NCBI GenBank assembly: GCA_023254015.1 | Contig: JALQYS010000186.1 | Span: forward strand, 1-5,650 | Direction of reading: 5' to 3' | Source: Paracoccaceae bacterium | GTDB taxonomy: Bacteria > Pseudomonadota > Alphaproteobacteria > Rhodobacterales > Rhodobacteraceae | DNA: 5,650 nt | In this document: in pieces, positions 1 to 5,379 of the stretch | Numbering within the stretch: position 1 is the stretch's first letter | How the letters are laid out: each line of letters starts with the position of its first letter | Notes under the pieces: model-generated | The model's input: the letters and a program-made list of their open reading frames with translations, nothing else | The model's database searches: none | What the model was told of the DNA's origin: nothing | Translations under genes and position numbers: made by a program

Positions 1-13
1 AAGGACATAAGAC

Positions 14-241
14 ATGGCGAACAAACCGTTTTTCCGCCGCCGCAAGGTCTGCCCCTTCTCGGGCGACAACGCTCCGGCCATCGACTACAAGGACGTCCGC
101 TTGCTCCAGCGCTACATCTCCGAGCGCGGCAAGATCGTCCCGTCCCGCATCACCGCCGTCTCGGCCAAGAAGCAGCGCGAACTGGCCCAGGCCATCAAGC
201 GCGCCCGCTTCCTTGCCCTGCTGCCTTACGCTGTGAAATAA
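14..241 (+). CDS. rpsR: 30S ribosomal protein S18
   Basis: This 75-residue protein is ribosomal protein S18, a small-subunit platform protein that binds 16S rRNA next to S6. Its length is typical for bacterial S18. The conserved core is easy to see: IDYKDVRLLQRYISERGKI at residues 23-41, followed by PSR(I)T, the basic AKKQRELAQAIKRAR stretch and the C-terminal LALLPY. The start is fixed by an AAGGA Shine-Dalgarno at 1-5, eight bases before the ATG. rplI follows 12 bases after the stop, so the two are co-transcribed. In most bacteria rpsF lies directly upstream, and it would fall just outside the left edge here. Nothing unusual is visible. Identification is by recalled family sequence and is very secure. 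Confidence 0.98.
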   Translation: MANKPFFRRRKVCPFSGDNAPAIDYKDVRLLQRYISERGKIVPSRITAVSAKKQRELAQAIKRARFLALLPYAVK

Positions 242-245
242 GGAG
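239..245 (+). promoter_or_regulatory. Shine-Dalgarno of rplI overlapping the rpsR stop codon
   Basis: TAAGGAG contains both the rpsR TAA stop and an AAGGAG ribosome-binding site, eight bases before the rplI ATG at 254. A second ATG at 249 lies too close to the site and opens a frame that stops after four codons, so 254 is the true start. The arrangement suggests translational coupling of S18 and L9; the coupling is inferred. Confidence 0.85.
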
Positions 246-253
246 CACATGAC

Positions 254-823
254 ATGCAAGTGATCCTTCTGCAGCGTGTGGCCAAGCTTGGCCAGATGGG
301 CGACGTCGTGAACGTCAAGGACGGCTACGGCCGCAACTACCTCCTGCCGCAGGGCAAGGCGCTGCGCGCCTCGGAGGCGAACATCAAGTCGTTCGAAGCC
401 AAGAAAGCCCAGCTTGAGGCCCAGAACCTTGAAACCAAGAAAGAAGCCGAAGCCGTTGGCGCCAAGCTGGACGGTCAGGTCTTCGTCGTGATTCGCTCGG
501 CCTCGGATGCCGGCGCGCTTTACGGCTCGGTCACTGCCCGCGACGCCGCTGATGCGGCAACCGCCGGTGGCTTCACCATCGGCCGCGGTCAGGTCGTGCT
601 GGACAAGCCGATCAAGGACCTTGGTCTGCACTCGGTCACCGTGACCCTGCACCCCGAAGTCGTGGTGAAGATCAAGATGAACGTGGCCCGTTCGGCCGAA
701 GAGGCCGAGATCCAGGCTTCGGGCAAGTCGATCCAGGAACTGGCCGCCGAGGCCGAAGCGGCTGCCGACTTCGAAATCGCCGAACTGTTCGACGAAATGG
801 GTTCGGCTGCGAACGAAGAATAA
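254..823 (+). CDS. rplI: 50S ribosomal protein L9
   Basis: Ribosomal protein L9 binds 23S rRNA near the base of the L1 stalk and helps hold reading frame. The N-terminal rRNA-binding domain is clear: MQVILLQRVAKLGQMGD, then VNVKDGYGRNYLLPQGKA at residues 20-36. A charged connecting helix spans roughly residues 40-70. The C-terminal domain spans about 71-147, with VVIRSASDAGALYGSVT (78-94) and the TLHPEVVVKIKMNV strand (131-144). The protein has 189 residues against about 149 in E. coli. The excess is an acidic, alanine-rich tail (148-189) with 13 Asp/Glu and one Lys. From memory, such tails are common in alphaproteobacterial L9. It is the last gene of its operon: an intrinsic terminator follows 23 bases after the stop. 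Confidence 0.98.
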   Translation: MQVILLQRVAKLGQMGDVVNVKDGYGRNYLLPQGKALRASEANIKSFEAKKAQLEAQNLETKKEAEAVGAKLDGQVFVVIRSASDAGALYGSVTARDAADAATAGGFTIGRGQVVLDKPIKDLGLHSVTVTLHPEVVVKIKMNVARSAEEAEIQASGKSIQELAAEAEAAADFEIAELFDEMGSAANEE

Positions 824-846
824 TCCCGCCCTTCCCGGCAGGATGG

Positions 847-880
847 AAACCGCGCCCCGCAACGGGCGCGGTTTTTCTTT
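847..880 (+). terminator. Intrinsic terminator of the rpsR-rplI operon
   Basis: A perfect 11-bp stem, AAACCGCGCCC (847-857) with GGGCGCGGTTT (864-874), encloses a six-base loop CGCAAC. The T-rich run TTCTTT follows at 875-880, after the Ts of the stem itself. This is a canonical Rho-independent terminator 23 bases downstream of the rplI stop. Read on the other strand it keeps the stem, and the opposite arm also ends next to As and Ts, but no minus-strand gene ends here, so it serves the ribosomal operon. Confidence 0.93.
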
Positions 881-1167
881 GCGGCAGGGCGAATGGTGGG
901 CGACGGCTCGCCCCCTCTATTTGCCCCACGCCCATGCCGCCCATCTCGAACTCCTGCAGCTTTTGCAGGATGGTCTGGTGGCCGGCATCATCGGCGTGCC
1001 GCATCGGTTGATCTTCATCGGATCGGCACCTTGGTCAGGAACTGCCATCTGGGCGAAGACAGCCCCAGGATAAAGGCCCGCCAGCGCGCAACTTCTTGCC
1101 GCGCTTTGACATTTTCTGTCGGGATTGGCTCAGATCGGGGGAATGGCCGGGTTAGCCTGCCGCCACC
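881..1167. other. Intergenic region without a convincing gene
   Basis: This stretch between the rplI terminator and the permease start holds open frames in several phases on both strands, as expected in GC-rich DNA. None gives a recognisable protein. An inverted repeat TCCTGCA (952-958) / TGCAGGA (964-970) with a five-base loop is present. A minus-strand frame at 1018-917 (33 codons, CxxC motif, with AAGGTG upstream) is the only small ORF with a hint of a ribosome-binding site, and I do not call it a gene. The right end carries the candidate promoter of the permease gene. Confidence 0.6.
1106..1135 (+). promoter_or_regulatory. Candidate sigma-70 type promoter of the permease gene
   Basis: A perfect -35 hexamer TTGACA lies at 1106-1111. 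The best -10 match is TCAGAT at 1130-1135, after an 18-base spacer, and it agrees with TATAAT at only three positions. Alphaproteobacterial housekeeping promoters often have weak -10 boxes, so the call rests mainly on the -35 and on its position upstream of an isolated gene. The -35 overlaps a small inverted repeat GACA-TTTTC-TGTC (1108-1120), which may be chance. Confidence 0.35.
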
Positions 1168-2091
1168 ATGACCCAGACCCCCGCCGTGAAAGGCATCCTC
1201 GCCCTCGTCGCCGGCATTGCCGTTTTCTCGGTTCAGGACCTGATCCTGAAGCTGATCTCGGGCGATTACCCGCTGCATCAGGCCATGCTTCTGCGCAGCC
1301 TGACCGCGATTCCCTTTCTGCTGGCGATCACATGGTTCTTCGACGGCACGCTGCGCACCCTGGTCAGCCCGACCTGGCCGGCCATGCTGGCCCGGGGTCT
1401 GCTGAACTTTCTGGCCTATACGCTTTATTATCTGGCGCTGGCGGCCCTGCCCATGGCCACCACGGTGGCGCTGTATTTCACCGCGCCCCTGATGATCGTG
1501 GTGATGTCGGTGCTGATCCTGCGCGAACATGTCTCGGCCCCGCGCTGGATTGCGGTGGCGATGGGCTTTGCCGGGGTGATCCTGATGGTGCGGCCGGGGG
1601 GCGATCTGTTCGACTGGGCGGCGCTGCTGCCGATCCTGTGCTCGGTCGCCTATGCCGGATCGATGATCATGGCCCGGGTCATGGGCACGCGCGACAGCGC
1701 CGCCGCCATGGCCTTCTGGGGCAACCTGGCCTTCCTGGCCGCTGCGGCGGCACTGGCGCTGGTCTATGGCCGCGGCGGGACGGCCGAGGGCGTGCACCCC
1801 TCGCTGGCGTTCCTGACCCGCGGCTGGGTCTGGCCCAGCGGCTGGGATCTGTTCCTGATGGCCTCTTGCGGCCTGATCGCCGCCATCGGGCTGACCTTGC
1901 TGACGCAGGCCTATCGCGTGGCGCAATCGTCAGTCGTGGCGCCTTTCGAGTTCACCTTTGCCTTCTGGGGCATCCTTTGGGGCTGGCTGTTCTGGGGAGA
2001 ATTGCCCGACGCCCTGGGGTGGCTGGGCATCGGCGTCATCATCGCCGCCGGGGTTTACGTCCTGCGCTCCGAGGGCGTGAAAGAAGGCTGA
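1168..2091 (+). CDS. EamA/DMT-family inner-membrane permease, substrate unknown
   Basis: This is a 307-residue integral membrane protein of the drug/metabolite transporter superfamily with two EamA repeats and about ten helices. Helices fall near residues 8-28, 38-58, 76-95, 97-117, 125-142, 148-168, 180-200, 226-247, 256-277 and 282-299. Repeat one carries the family pattern around PMATTVALYFTAPLMIVV and ends helix four at LREHV. Repeat two carries AYRVAQSSVVAPFEFTFAFW and ends at FWGELP, the matching glutamate site. Members export or import amino acids, nucleosides or other metabolites, and the sequence alone does not give the substrate. The ATG at 1168 is the first possible start after an in-frame stop at 1153-1155. 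No good Shine-Dalgarno precedes it. The gene is monocistronic, and its last 37 bases overlap the convergent gene. Confidence 0.92.
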   Translation: MTQTPAVKGILALVAGIAVFSVQDLILKLISGDYPLHQAMLLRSLTAIPFLLAITWFFDGTLRTLVSPTWPAMLARGLLNFLAYTLYYLALAALPMATTVALYFTAPLMIVVMSVLILREHVSAPRWIAVAMGFAGVILMVRPGGDLFDWAALLPILCSVAYAGSMIMARVMGTRDSAAAMAFWGNLAFLAAAAALALVYGRGGTAEGVHPSLAFLTRGWVWPSGWDLFLMASCGLIAAIGLTLLTQAYRVAQSSVVAPFEFTFAFWGILWGWLFWGELPDALGWLGIGVIIAAGVYVLRSEGVKEG

Positions 2092-2837
2092 CCCAGATCA
2101 CCAAAGGCCGCACGCAACGCCTCGACATGCGGCAGAAGGCCTGGCTTGCGCGCCCAGTCGGCCAGAAGATCGGCCCAGGACAGGGCGACAAAGGCCACCT
2201 GATCGCCGCGCACCAGCCCCGCAAACTGCGCCAGCTCGCGTCGGTGCAGCGCGATGCGCGCCCGGTCCACCGGCTTGCCGGATTTCGCCCAGACCGTCGG
2301 TTCGGCGTAAAGATAGACCAGCACCGCCCCAAGGGCGCGCTTTTCGGCCCGAGTGCGCAGAGCCAGGGCATCTTTCACCAGCTGCACCGCATCCAGCGCC
2401 TGAAAGACCACCCGCCCCGCCACCAGATCATGCATCAGCCGGATATGGCGGCCCATCTGATCGCCCCAGACCGGACGGTCATGAACCTCGGCAAAGCCGC
2501 TGGCCCGCGACGGGCGGAACGGCTCGTATCGCGTCGCCTCCACCCCGACCAGCGTGGTGGCCGTGGCGATGGACACATCCAGCCAAGGATGCCGCCCGCC
2601 CGCCCAGGGAAAGCGCATCTCTGCCGCCAGCTCCACCTCTTGCACTGCCCCCATGGGCACCCCCGGCAAAGGCGGAAGGTCGGCCGGATGCTCCAGGAAC
2701 CGGCCAAAGCCATTCGCCACCAGCGCGGCCGAACTTTCCGGACTGTCAAACTTGCCCGACTTCACCTCATTGCCAGGGCTGCGCGACAGTTGGGCAAGGA
2801 TGAGATCGGCAGGAAGGTGGGGCAAAAGATTTGGCAT
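2055..2837 (-). CDS. Uncharacterised protein, possibly PGN_0703-like putative restriction endonuclease fold
   Basis: This 260-residue soluble protein has no signal peptide or membrane segment. I tentatively place it with the PGN_0703-like putative restriction endonucleases, a PD-(D/E)XK-type group known mostly from sequence. Supporting features are an N-terminal GNEVKSGKFDSPESSAAL block (22-39), acidic residues E67/E69, the strand PWLDVSI (84-90), the following VGVEATRYEPF strand (97-107) and a late hydrophobic strand VLVYLYAEP (172-180) before HRRELAQFAGLV. In a PD-(D/E)XK site D87 and E100-x-K would be expected, but position 102 is Thr. The ATG at 2837 has AGGG seven bases upstream and GGGGG directly against it. 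It is the last gene of the minus-strand cluster, 41 bases after the DUF2267-like gene. Its end runs 37 bases into the permease gene. The ORF looks genuine; the family call is from memory and weak. Confidence 0.7.
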   Translation of the reverse strand: MPNLLPHLPADLILAQLSRSPGNEVKSGKFDSPESSAALVANGFGRFLEHPADLPPLPGVPMGAVQEVELAAEMRFPWAGGRHPWLDVSIATATTLVGVEATRYEPFRPSRASGFAEVHDRPVWGDQMGRHIRLMHDLVAGRVVFQALDAVQLVKDALALRTRAEKRALGAVLVYLYAEPTVWAKSGKPVDRARIALHRRELAQFAGLVRGDQVAFVALSWADLLADWARKPGLLPHVEALRAAFGDLGQPSFTPSERRT

Positions 2838-2878
2838 CCCCCAGCCCTAGCGGCGGCGCAAGGCCGATGCAAGCAAGC

Positions 2879-3334
2879 TTACACGATGCGCGGGCCAAGG
2901 CTGGCCGGATCACCCCCCGGCACTGACCAGAAGTCGGCCGCAAAGCCCGGAAGCCGCGCCAGCACGCGGTCAAGGTCTTCGCGCAGAACGGCCTTGCGCA
3001 GCGCCAGGGCCGTCGCCGCAACGCAGGTGTCGGGTGTCAGGTTGTGGTTCGGACGCAGCGCCCTGGCCTCGGCCGTCCAGTCGGCGCGCGTGCCCGCCGC
3101 CACCGGCGCGGCAATCTGCCAATCTGCCAAGAACAAGGCCCGCAGAACAGCCGGCAGCACCTGGGCAAAGTCCAGCGCCTCTTGCACCGCAAGCCGCCTG
3201 CGAAAGGCCAACAGCACGCCCTCCACCGCGGTATAGCAGGCATTGTCCGAGGTCAGCCCCATCTCTGCCTTGGCGTCTTCCAGAAAGGCCTGCCATTCGC
3301 GGCTGGCCTGACGGTAGGTCCAGGGCATCGGCAT
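2879..3334 (-). CDS. DUF2267-like protein
   Basis: This 151-residue protein resembles DUF2267, a small helical family of unknown function. The N-terminal half shows the family style: AFLEDAKAEMGL (16-27), an AVEGVLLAFRRRL segment (36-48), then EALDFAQVLPAVLRALF (52-68) and the DW that follows. The second half repeats the theme with TALALRKAVLREDLDRVLARLP (108-129) and ends this region with ADFW (133-136). It is predicted cytosolic. The start is supported by GGGGGA six bases before the ATG, lying within the last codons of the upstream ABC-F gene, and only three bases separate that stop from this ATG, so translation is probably coupled. An in-frame ATG two codons later (3328) is a possible alternative start. 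Its job is unknown; the position suggests a link to the ABC-F protein, which is inference. Confidence 0.87.
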   Translation of the reverse strand: MPMPWTYRQASREWQAFLEDAKAEMGLTSDNACYTAVEGVLLAFRRRLAVQEALDFAQVLPAVLRALFLADWQIAAPVAAGTRADWTAEARALRPNHNLTPDTCVAATALALRKAVLREDLDRVLARLPGFAADFWSVPGGDPASLGPRIV

Positions 3335-3337
3335 GGC

Positions 3338-5188
3338 TTATCCCCCGGCAGCTTCGAGCTTTTCCTGCGCGGCCATCCAAAGCGCCTCGGCCCGGTCAAG
3401 GCCCTCCATCACTTCGGCGTATTTCTTGTTCCAGGTCTCCAGCTCGCCCTTGCGCGCATCTTCATAAAGCGCCGGATCAGCCAGCTTGGTCGCCAGCCTG
3501 TCGCGCATCTCGTTCAGCTTGGAGAGCCGCTCGTCGCATTTGCGCACCTCGGCCCGCAGCGCCAGCACCTCGTCACGGCTGGCCTTCTTCGGCTTTTCCA
3601 CGGGCTTGGCCGCCGGTTTCTCGGCCTCATCCCCCGCCAGAAGCTGCCGCCGATAGGCCTCCAGATCCTCGGTATAGGGGGTGACCGCCCCGCCCTTGAC
3701 CAGCCACAACCGGTCAGCCACCAGCGACAAGAGGTGCATGTCGTGGCTGACAAGAATGACCGCACCGGAATATTCGGTCAGCGCCTCGACCAGCGCCTCG
3801 CGGGATTCGATGTCCAGGTGGTTGGTCGGTTCGTCCAGAATCAGCAGATGTGGCGCATCAATGGTGGCCAACAGCAGCGACAGCCGCGCCTTCTGCCCGC
3901 CCGACAGCCGCCCCACCACGGTTTCGGCCTGCTCGGCCATCAGCCCGAAGCTGGCCAGCCGCGCCCGCAACTTGGGCTGCCCCTCGGCCGGACGCAACCG
4001 CATGACATGCTGCAAGGGCGTCTCGTCGATATGCAGCTCATCCACCTGATGCTGCGCGAAATAGCCGATCCGCAGCTTGGAGGACTTTACCATCCGCCCC
4101 TCGCAAGGCTCCAGCTTGCCCGCCAACAGCTTCGACAGCGTGGATTTGCCCTCGCCGTTCCGGCCCAAAAGCGCGATCCGGTCGTCCTGATCGATCCGCA
4201 GGCTCAACCGGCGCAGGATGGGCGGACCGCCATAGCCCACCGCCCCGCCTTCGATGTTGATGATCGGTGGCGAAAGCTCTTCCGGCTCGGGAAAGCTGAA
4301 CACCACCTTCCGGGCCTCTTCCGGCGCGGTGATCGGCGTCATCCTCTCCAGCATCTTCAGACGGCTTTGCGCCTGAACCGCCTTGGTGGCCTTGGCCCTG
4401 AAGCGGTCGACGAAGGATTGCAGATGCGCCCGCCGCGCCTCCTGCTTTTTCGCTTCGGCCGCCTGCACGGCCCGGCGCTCGGCCATCTGGCGGGCGAACT
4501 GGTCATAACCGCCCTGCCAATAGGTCAGCTTGCGATTGTCCAGATGCAGGATGCCCTGCACCGCCCGGTTCAGAAGTCCGCGGTCATGGCTGATGATCAG
4601 CACGGTATGGGGATACTTGGCCAGATAGCTTTCCAGCCACAACGCACCTTCCAGATCCAGATAGTTGGTCGGTTCGTCCAGAAGCAGGTAATCCGGCTGG
4701 GCAAAAAGCACGCCCGCCAGCGCCACCCGCATCCGCCACCCGCCCGAGAAATCCGAACAGGGGCGCAGCTGCGCCTCGGCATCAAAGCCAAGCCCTTTCA
4801 GAATGGCGCTTGCCCGGCCCTCGGCGCTCCAGGCGTCAATATCGGCCAGTCGCGCCTGAATCTCGCCAATCCGATGCGGATCTGTCGCCACCTCCGCCTC
4901 GGCCATCAGCGCGCTGCGCTCGGTATCGGCCGCCAGCACCGTATCCAGCAGGCTGGTGGACGAGGACGGCACCTCTTGCGCCACCCCTCCGATCCGCGCC
5001 CGGCTCGGGATCGAGATCGCCCCGCCCTCCAGCGCCAGCTCCCCCCGGATCAGGCGGAACAGCGTGGTCTTGCCCGCGCCATTGCGCCCCACAAGGCCCA
5101 CCTTGTGGCCGGTGGGAATTGTGGCAGAGGCGCCCTCGAACAGCGGGCGGCCCTCGACGGAATAGGTGATGTCATCGATCTTCAGCAT
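3338..5188 (-). CDS. yheS: ABC-F family ribosome-associated ATPase, YheS type
   Basis: This 616-residue protein has two ABC ATPase domains and no membrane segments, the ABC-F architecture; these proteins bind the ribosomal E site and relieve stalled or difficult translation. Domain one has Walker A GRNGAGKT (34-41), signature DFSGGW (146-151), Walker B YLLLDEPTN (167-175) and SHD (200-202). The linker contains AHLQSFVDRFRAKATKAVQ (254-272) and KMLERM (278-283), blocks shared with E. coli YheS as I recall it. Domain two has GRNGEGKS (342-349), LSGGQ (428-432), LLILDEPTNHLD (448-459) and SHD (481-483). A charged, probably coiled-coil tail spans about 520-616. Both catalytic glutamates are present, so it should be active. 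The frame stays open upstream to 5311, but homology begins at MLKIDDITYS, so I start at 5188. No Shine-Dalgarno precedes that ATG. It heads the minus-strand cluster. Confidence 0.95.
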   Translation of the reverse strand: MLKIDDITYSVEGRPLFEGASATIPTGHKVGLVGRNGAGKTTLFRLIRGELALEGGAISIPSRARIGGVAQEVPSSSTSLLDTVLAADTERSALMAEAEVATDPHRIGEIQARLADIDAWSAEGRASAILKGLGFDAEAQLRPCSDFSGGWRMRVALAGVLFAQPDYLLLDEPTNYLDLEGALWLESYLAKYPHTVLIISHDRGLLNRAVQGILHLDNRKLTYWQGGYDQFARQMAERRAVQAAEAKKQEARRAHLQSFVDRFRAKATKAVQAQSRLKMLERMTPITAPEEARKVVFSFPEPEELSPPIINIEGGAVGYGGPPILRRLSLRIDQDDRIALLGRNGEGKSTLSKLLAGKLEPCEGRMVKSSKLRIGYFAQHQVDELHIDETPLQHVMRLRPAEGQPKLRARLASFGLMAEQAETVVGRLSGGQKARLSLLLATIDAPHLLILDEPTNHLDIESREALVEALTEYSGAVILVSHDMHLLSLVADRLWLVKGGAVTPYTEDLEAYRRQLLAGDEAEKPAAKPVEKPKKASRDEVLALRAEVRKCDERLSKLNEMRDRLATKLADPALYEDARKGELETWNKKYAEVMEGLDRAEALWMAAQEKLEAAGG

Positions 5189-5195
5189 GGCAAGG

Positions 5196-5224
5196 GCAAT
5201 GACGCAGGGCGGATCAAAGGTCAA
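5196..5224 (-). promoter_or_regulatory. Weak candidate promoter of the ABC-F gene
   Basis: On the minus strand TTGACC (5224-5219) resembles a -35 box. A 17-base spacer leads to CATTGC (5201-5196), which is a poor -10. A start about seven bases further on would fall almost at the ATG (5188), giving a leaderless or nearly leaderless mRNA. That fits the absence of a Shine-Dalgarno there, but the -10 is weak and the call is tentative. Confidence 0.25.
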
Positions 5225-5250
5225 TCTTCCCCCATCCTCTGTGCACAAAT

Positions 5251-5306
5251 ATCCCGGGGGAGACGCGCCAAAGGCGCGGCGGGGGCAGCGCCCCCTTCTT
5301 TTCTTT
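5251..5306. repeat. GC-rich double-hairpin intergenic element, terminator-like on the + strand
   Basis: Two short perfect hairpins lie side by side. The first is CGCGCC (5264-5269) AAA GGCGCG (5273-5278). The second is GGGGGC (5281-5286) AGC GCCCCC (5290-5295), followed by TTCTTTTCTTT (5296-5306). Each is preceded by CGGGGG. Just to the left is the phrase AAATATCCCGGGGG (5247-5260). Read on the minus strand, this composition (GGGGGC hairpin, small GC hairpin, CCCCCGGGATATTT) is one I recall as a dispersed intergenic element in Rhodobacterales genomes. That is from memory and could not be searched. The second hairpin plus its T-rich tail could act as an intrinsic terminator for rightward transcription. 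Confidence 0.55.
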
Positions 5307-5344
5307 GTCATCGCCCCATGCTATCGCCCGCGCCACATGCAAGC

Positions 5345-5360
5345 GGGCCAATACCGGCCC
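5345..5360 (+). other. Small inverted repeat in the ndk leader
   Basis: GGGCC (5345-5349) and GGCCC (5356-5360) can pair around the six-base loop AATACC, ending nine bases before the ndk Shine-Dalgarno. A five-base GC stem in DNA this GC-rich may be chance. Confidence 0.25.
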
Positions 5361-5369
5361 CCACCCAAT

Positions 5370-5373
5370 GGAG
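5370..5373 (+). promoter_or_regulatory. Shine-Dalgarno that decides the ndk start
   Basis: GGAG ends six bases before the ATG at 5380. An in-frame ATG at 5368 would add four residues (MESH), but it overlaps this GGAG, and conserved Ndk sequence begins at MAIERTL. The start at 5380 is therefore preferred. Confidence 0.8.
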
Positions 5374-5379
5374 AGCCAC

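Noticed and set aside
672..1004. A 110-codon minus-strand frame across the rplI end and terminator
   Set aside because: It runs through the intrinsic terminator and into rplI, has no recognisable domain, and no clear ribosome-binding site was found.
1159..1170. GCCGCCACCATG looks like a eukaryotic Kozak context
   Set aside because: The surroundings are plainly bacterial, with a natural permease gene and no vector sequence; the match is coincidence in GC-rich DNA.
1015..1926. A 303-codon minus-strand frame antisense to the permease
   Set aside because: The His/Gln/Arg/Gly-rich sequence is the usual antisense reading of a membrane protein gene, with no domain.
1125..3236. A 703-codon + strand frame spanning the permease and the minus-strand genes
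   Set aside because: It crosses three well-supported genes in other frames and has the Arg/Gly/His-rich composition of a shadow; no domain is visible.
2055..3334. A toxin-antitoxin or restriction-modification defence pair
   Set aside because: There is no methyltransferase, no antitoxin-like DNA-binding protein and no mobility gene; DUF2267 and a possible nuclease fold alone do not support the call.
5189..5311. N-terminal extension of the ABC-F protein to 5311
   Set aside because: The extra 41 codons are basic and low-complexity, cover the double-hairpin element, and lie before the point where ABC-F homology begins.
5305..5333. TTGTCA (5305-5310) as an ndk -35 box
   Set aside because: No acceptable -10 lies 16-18 bases downstream; the nearest AT-containing hexamer (CTATCG, 5321) is only ten bases away.
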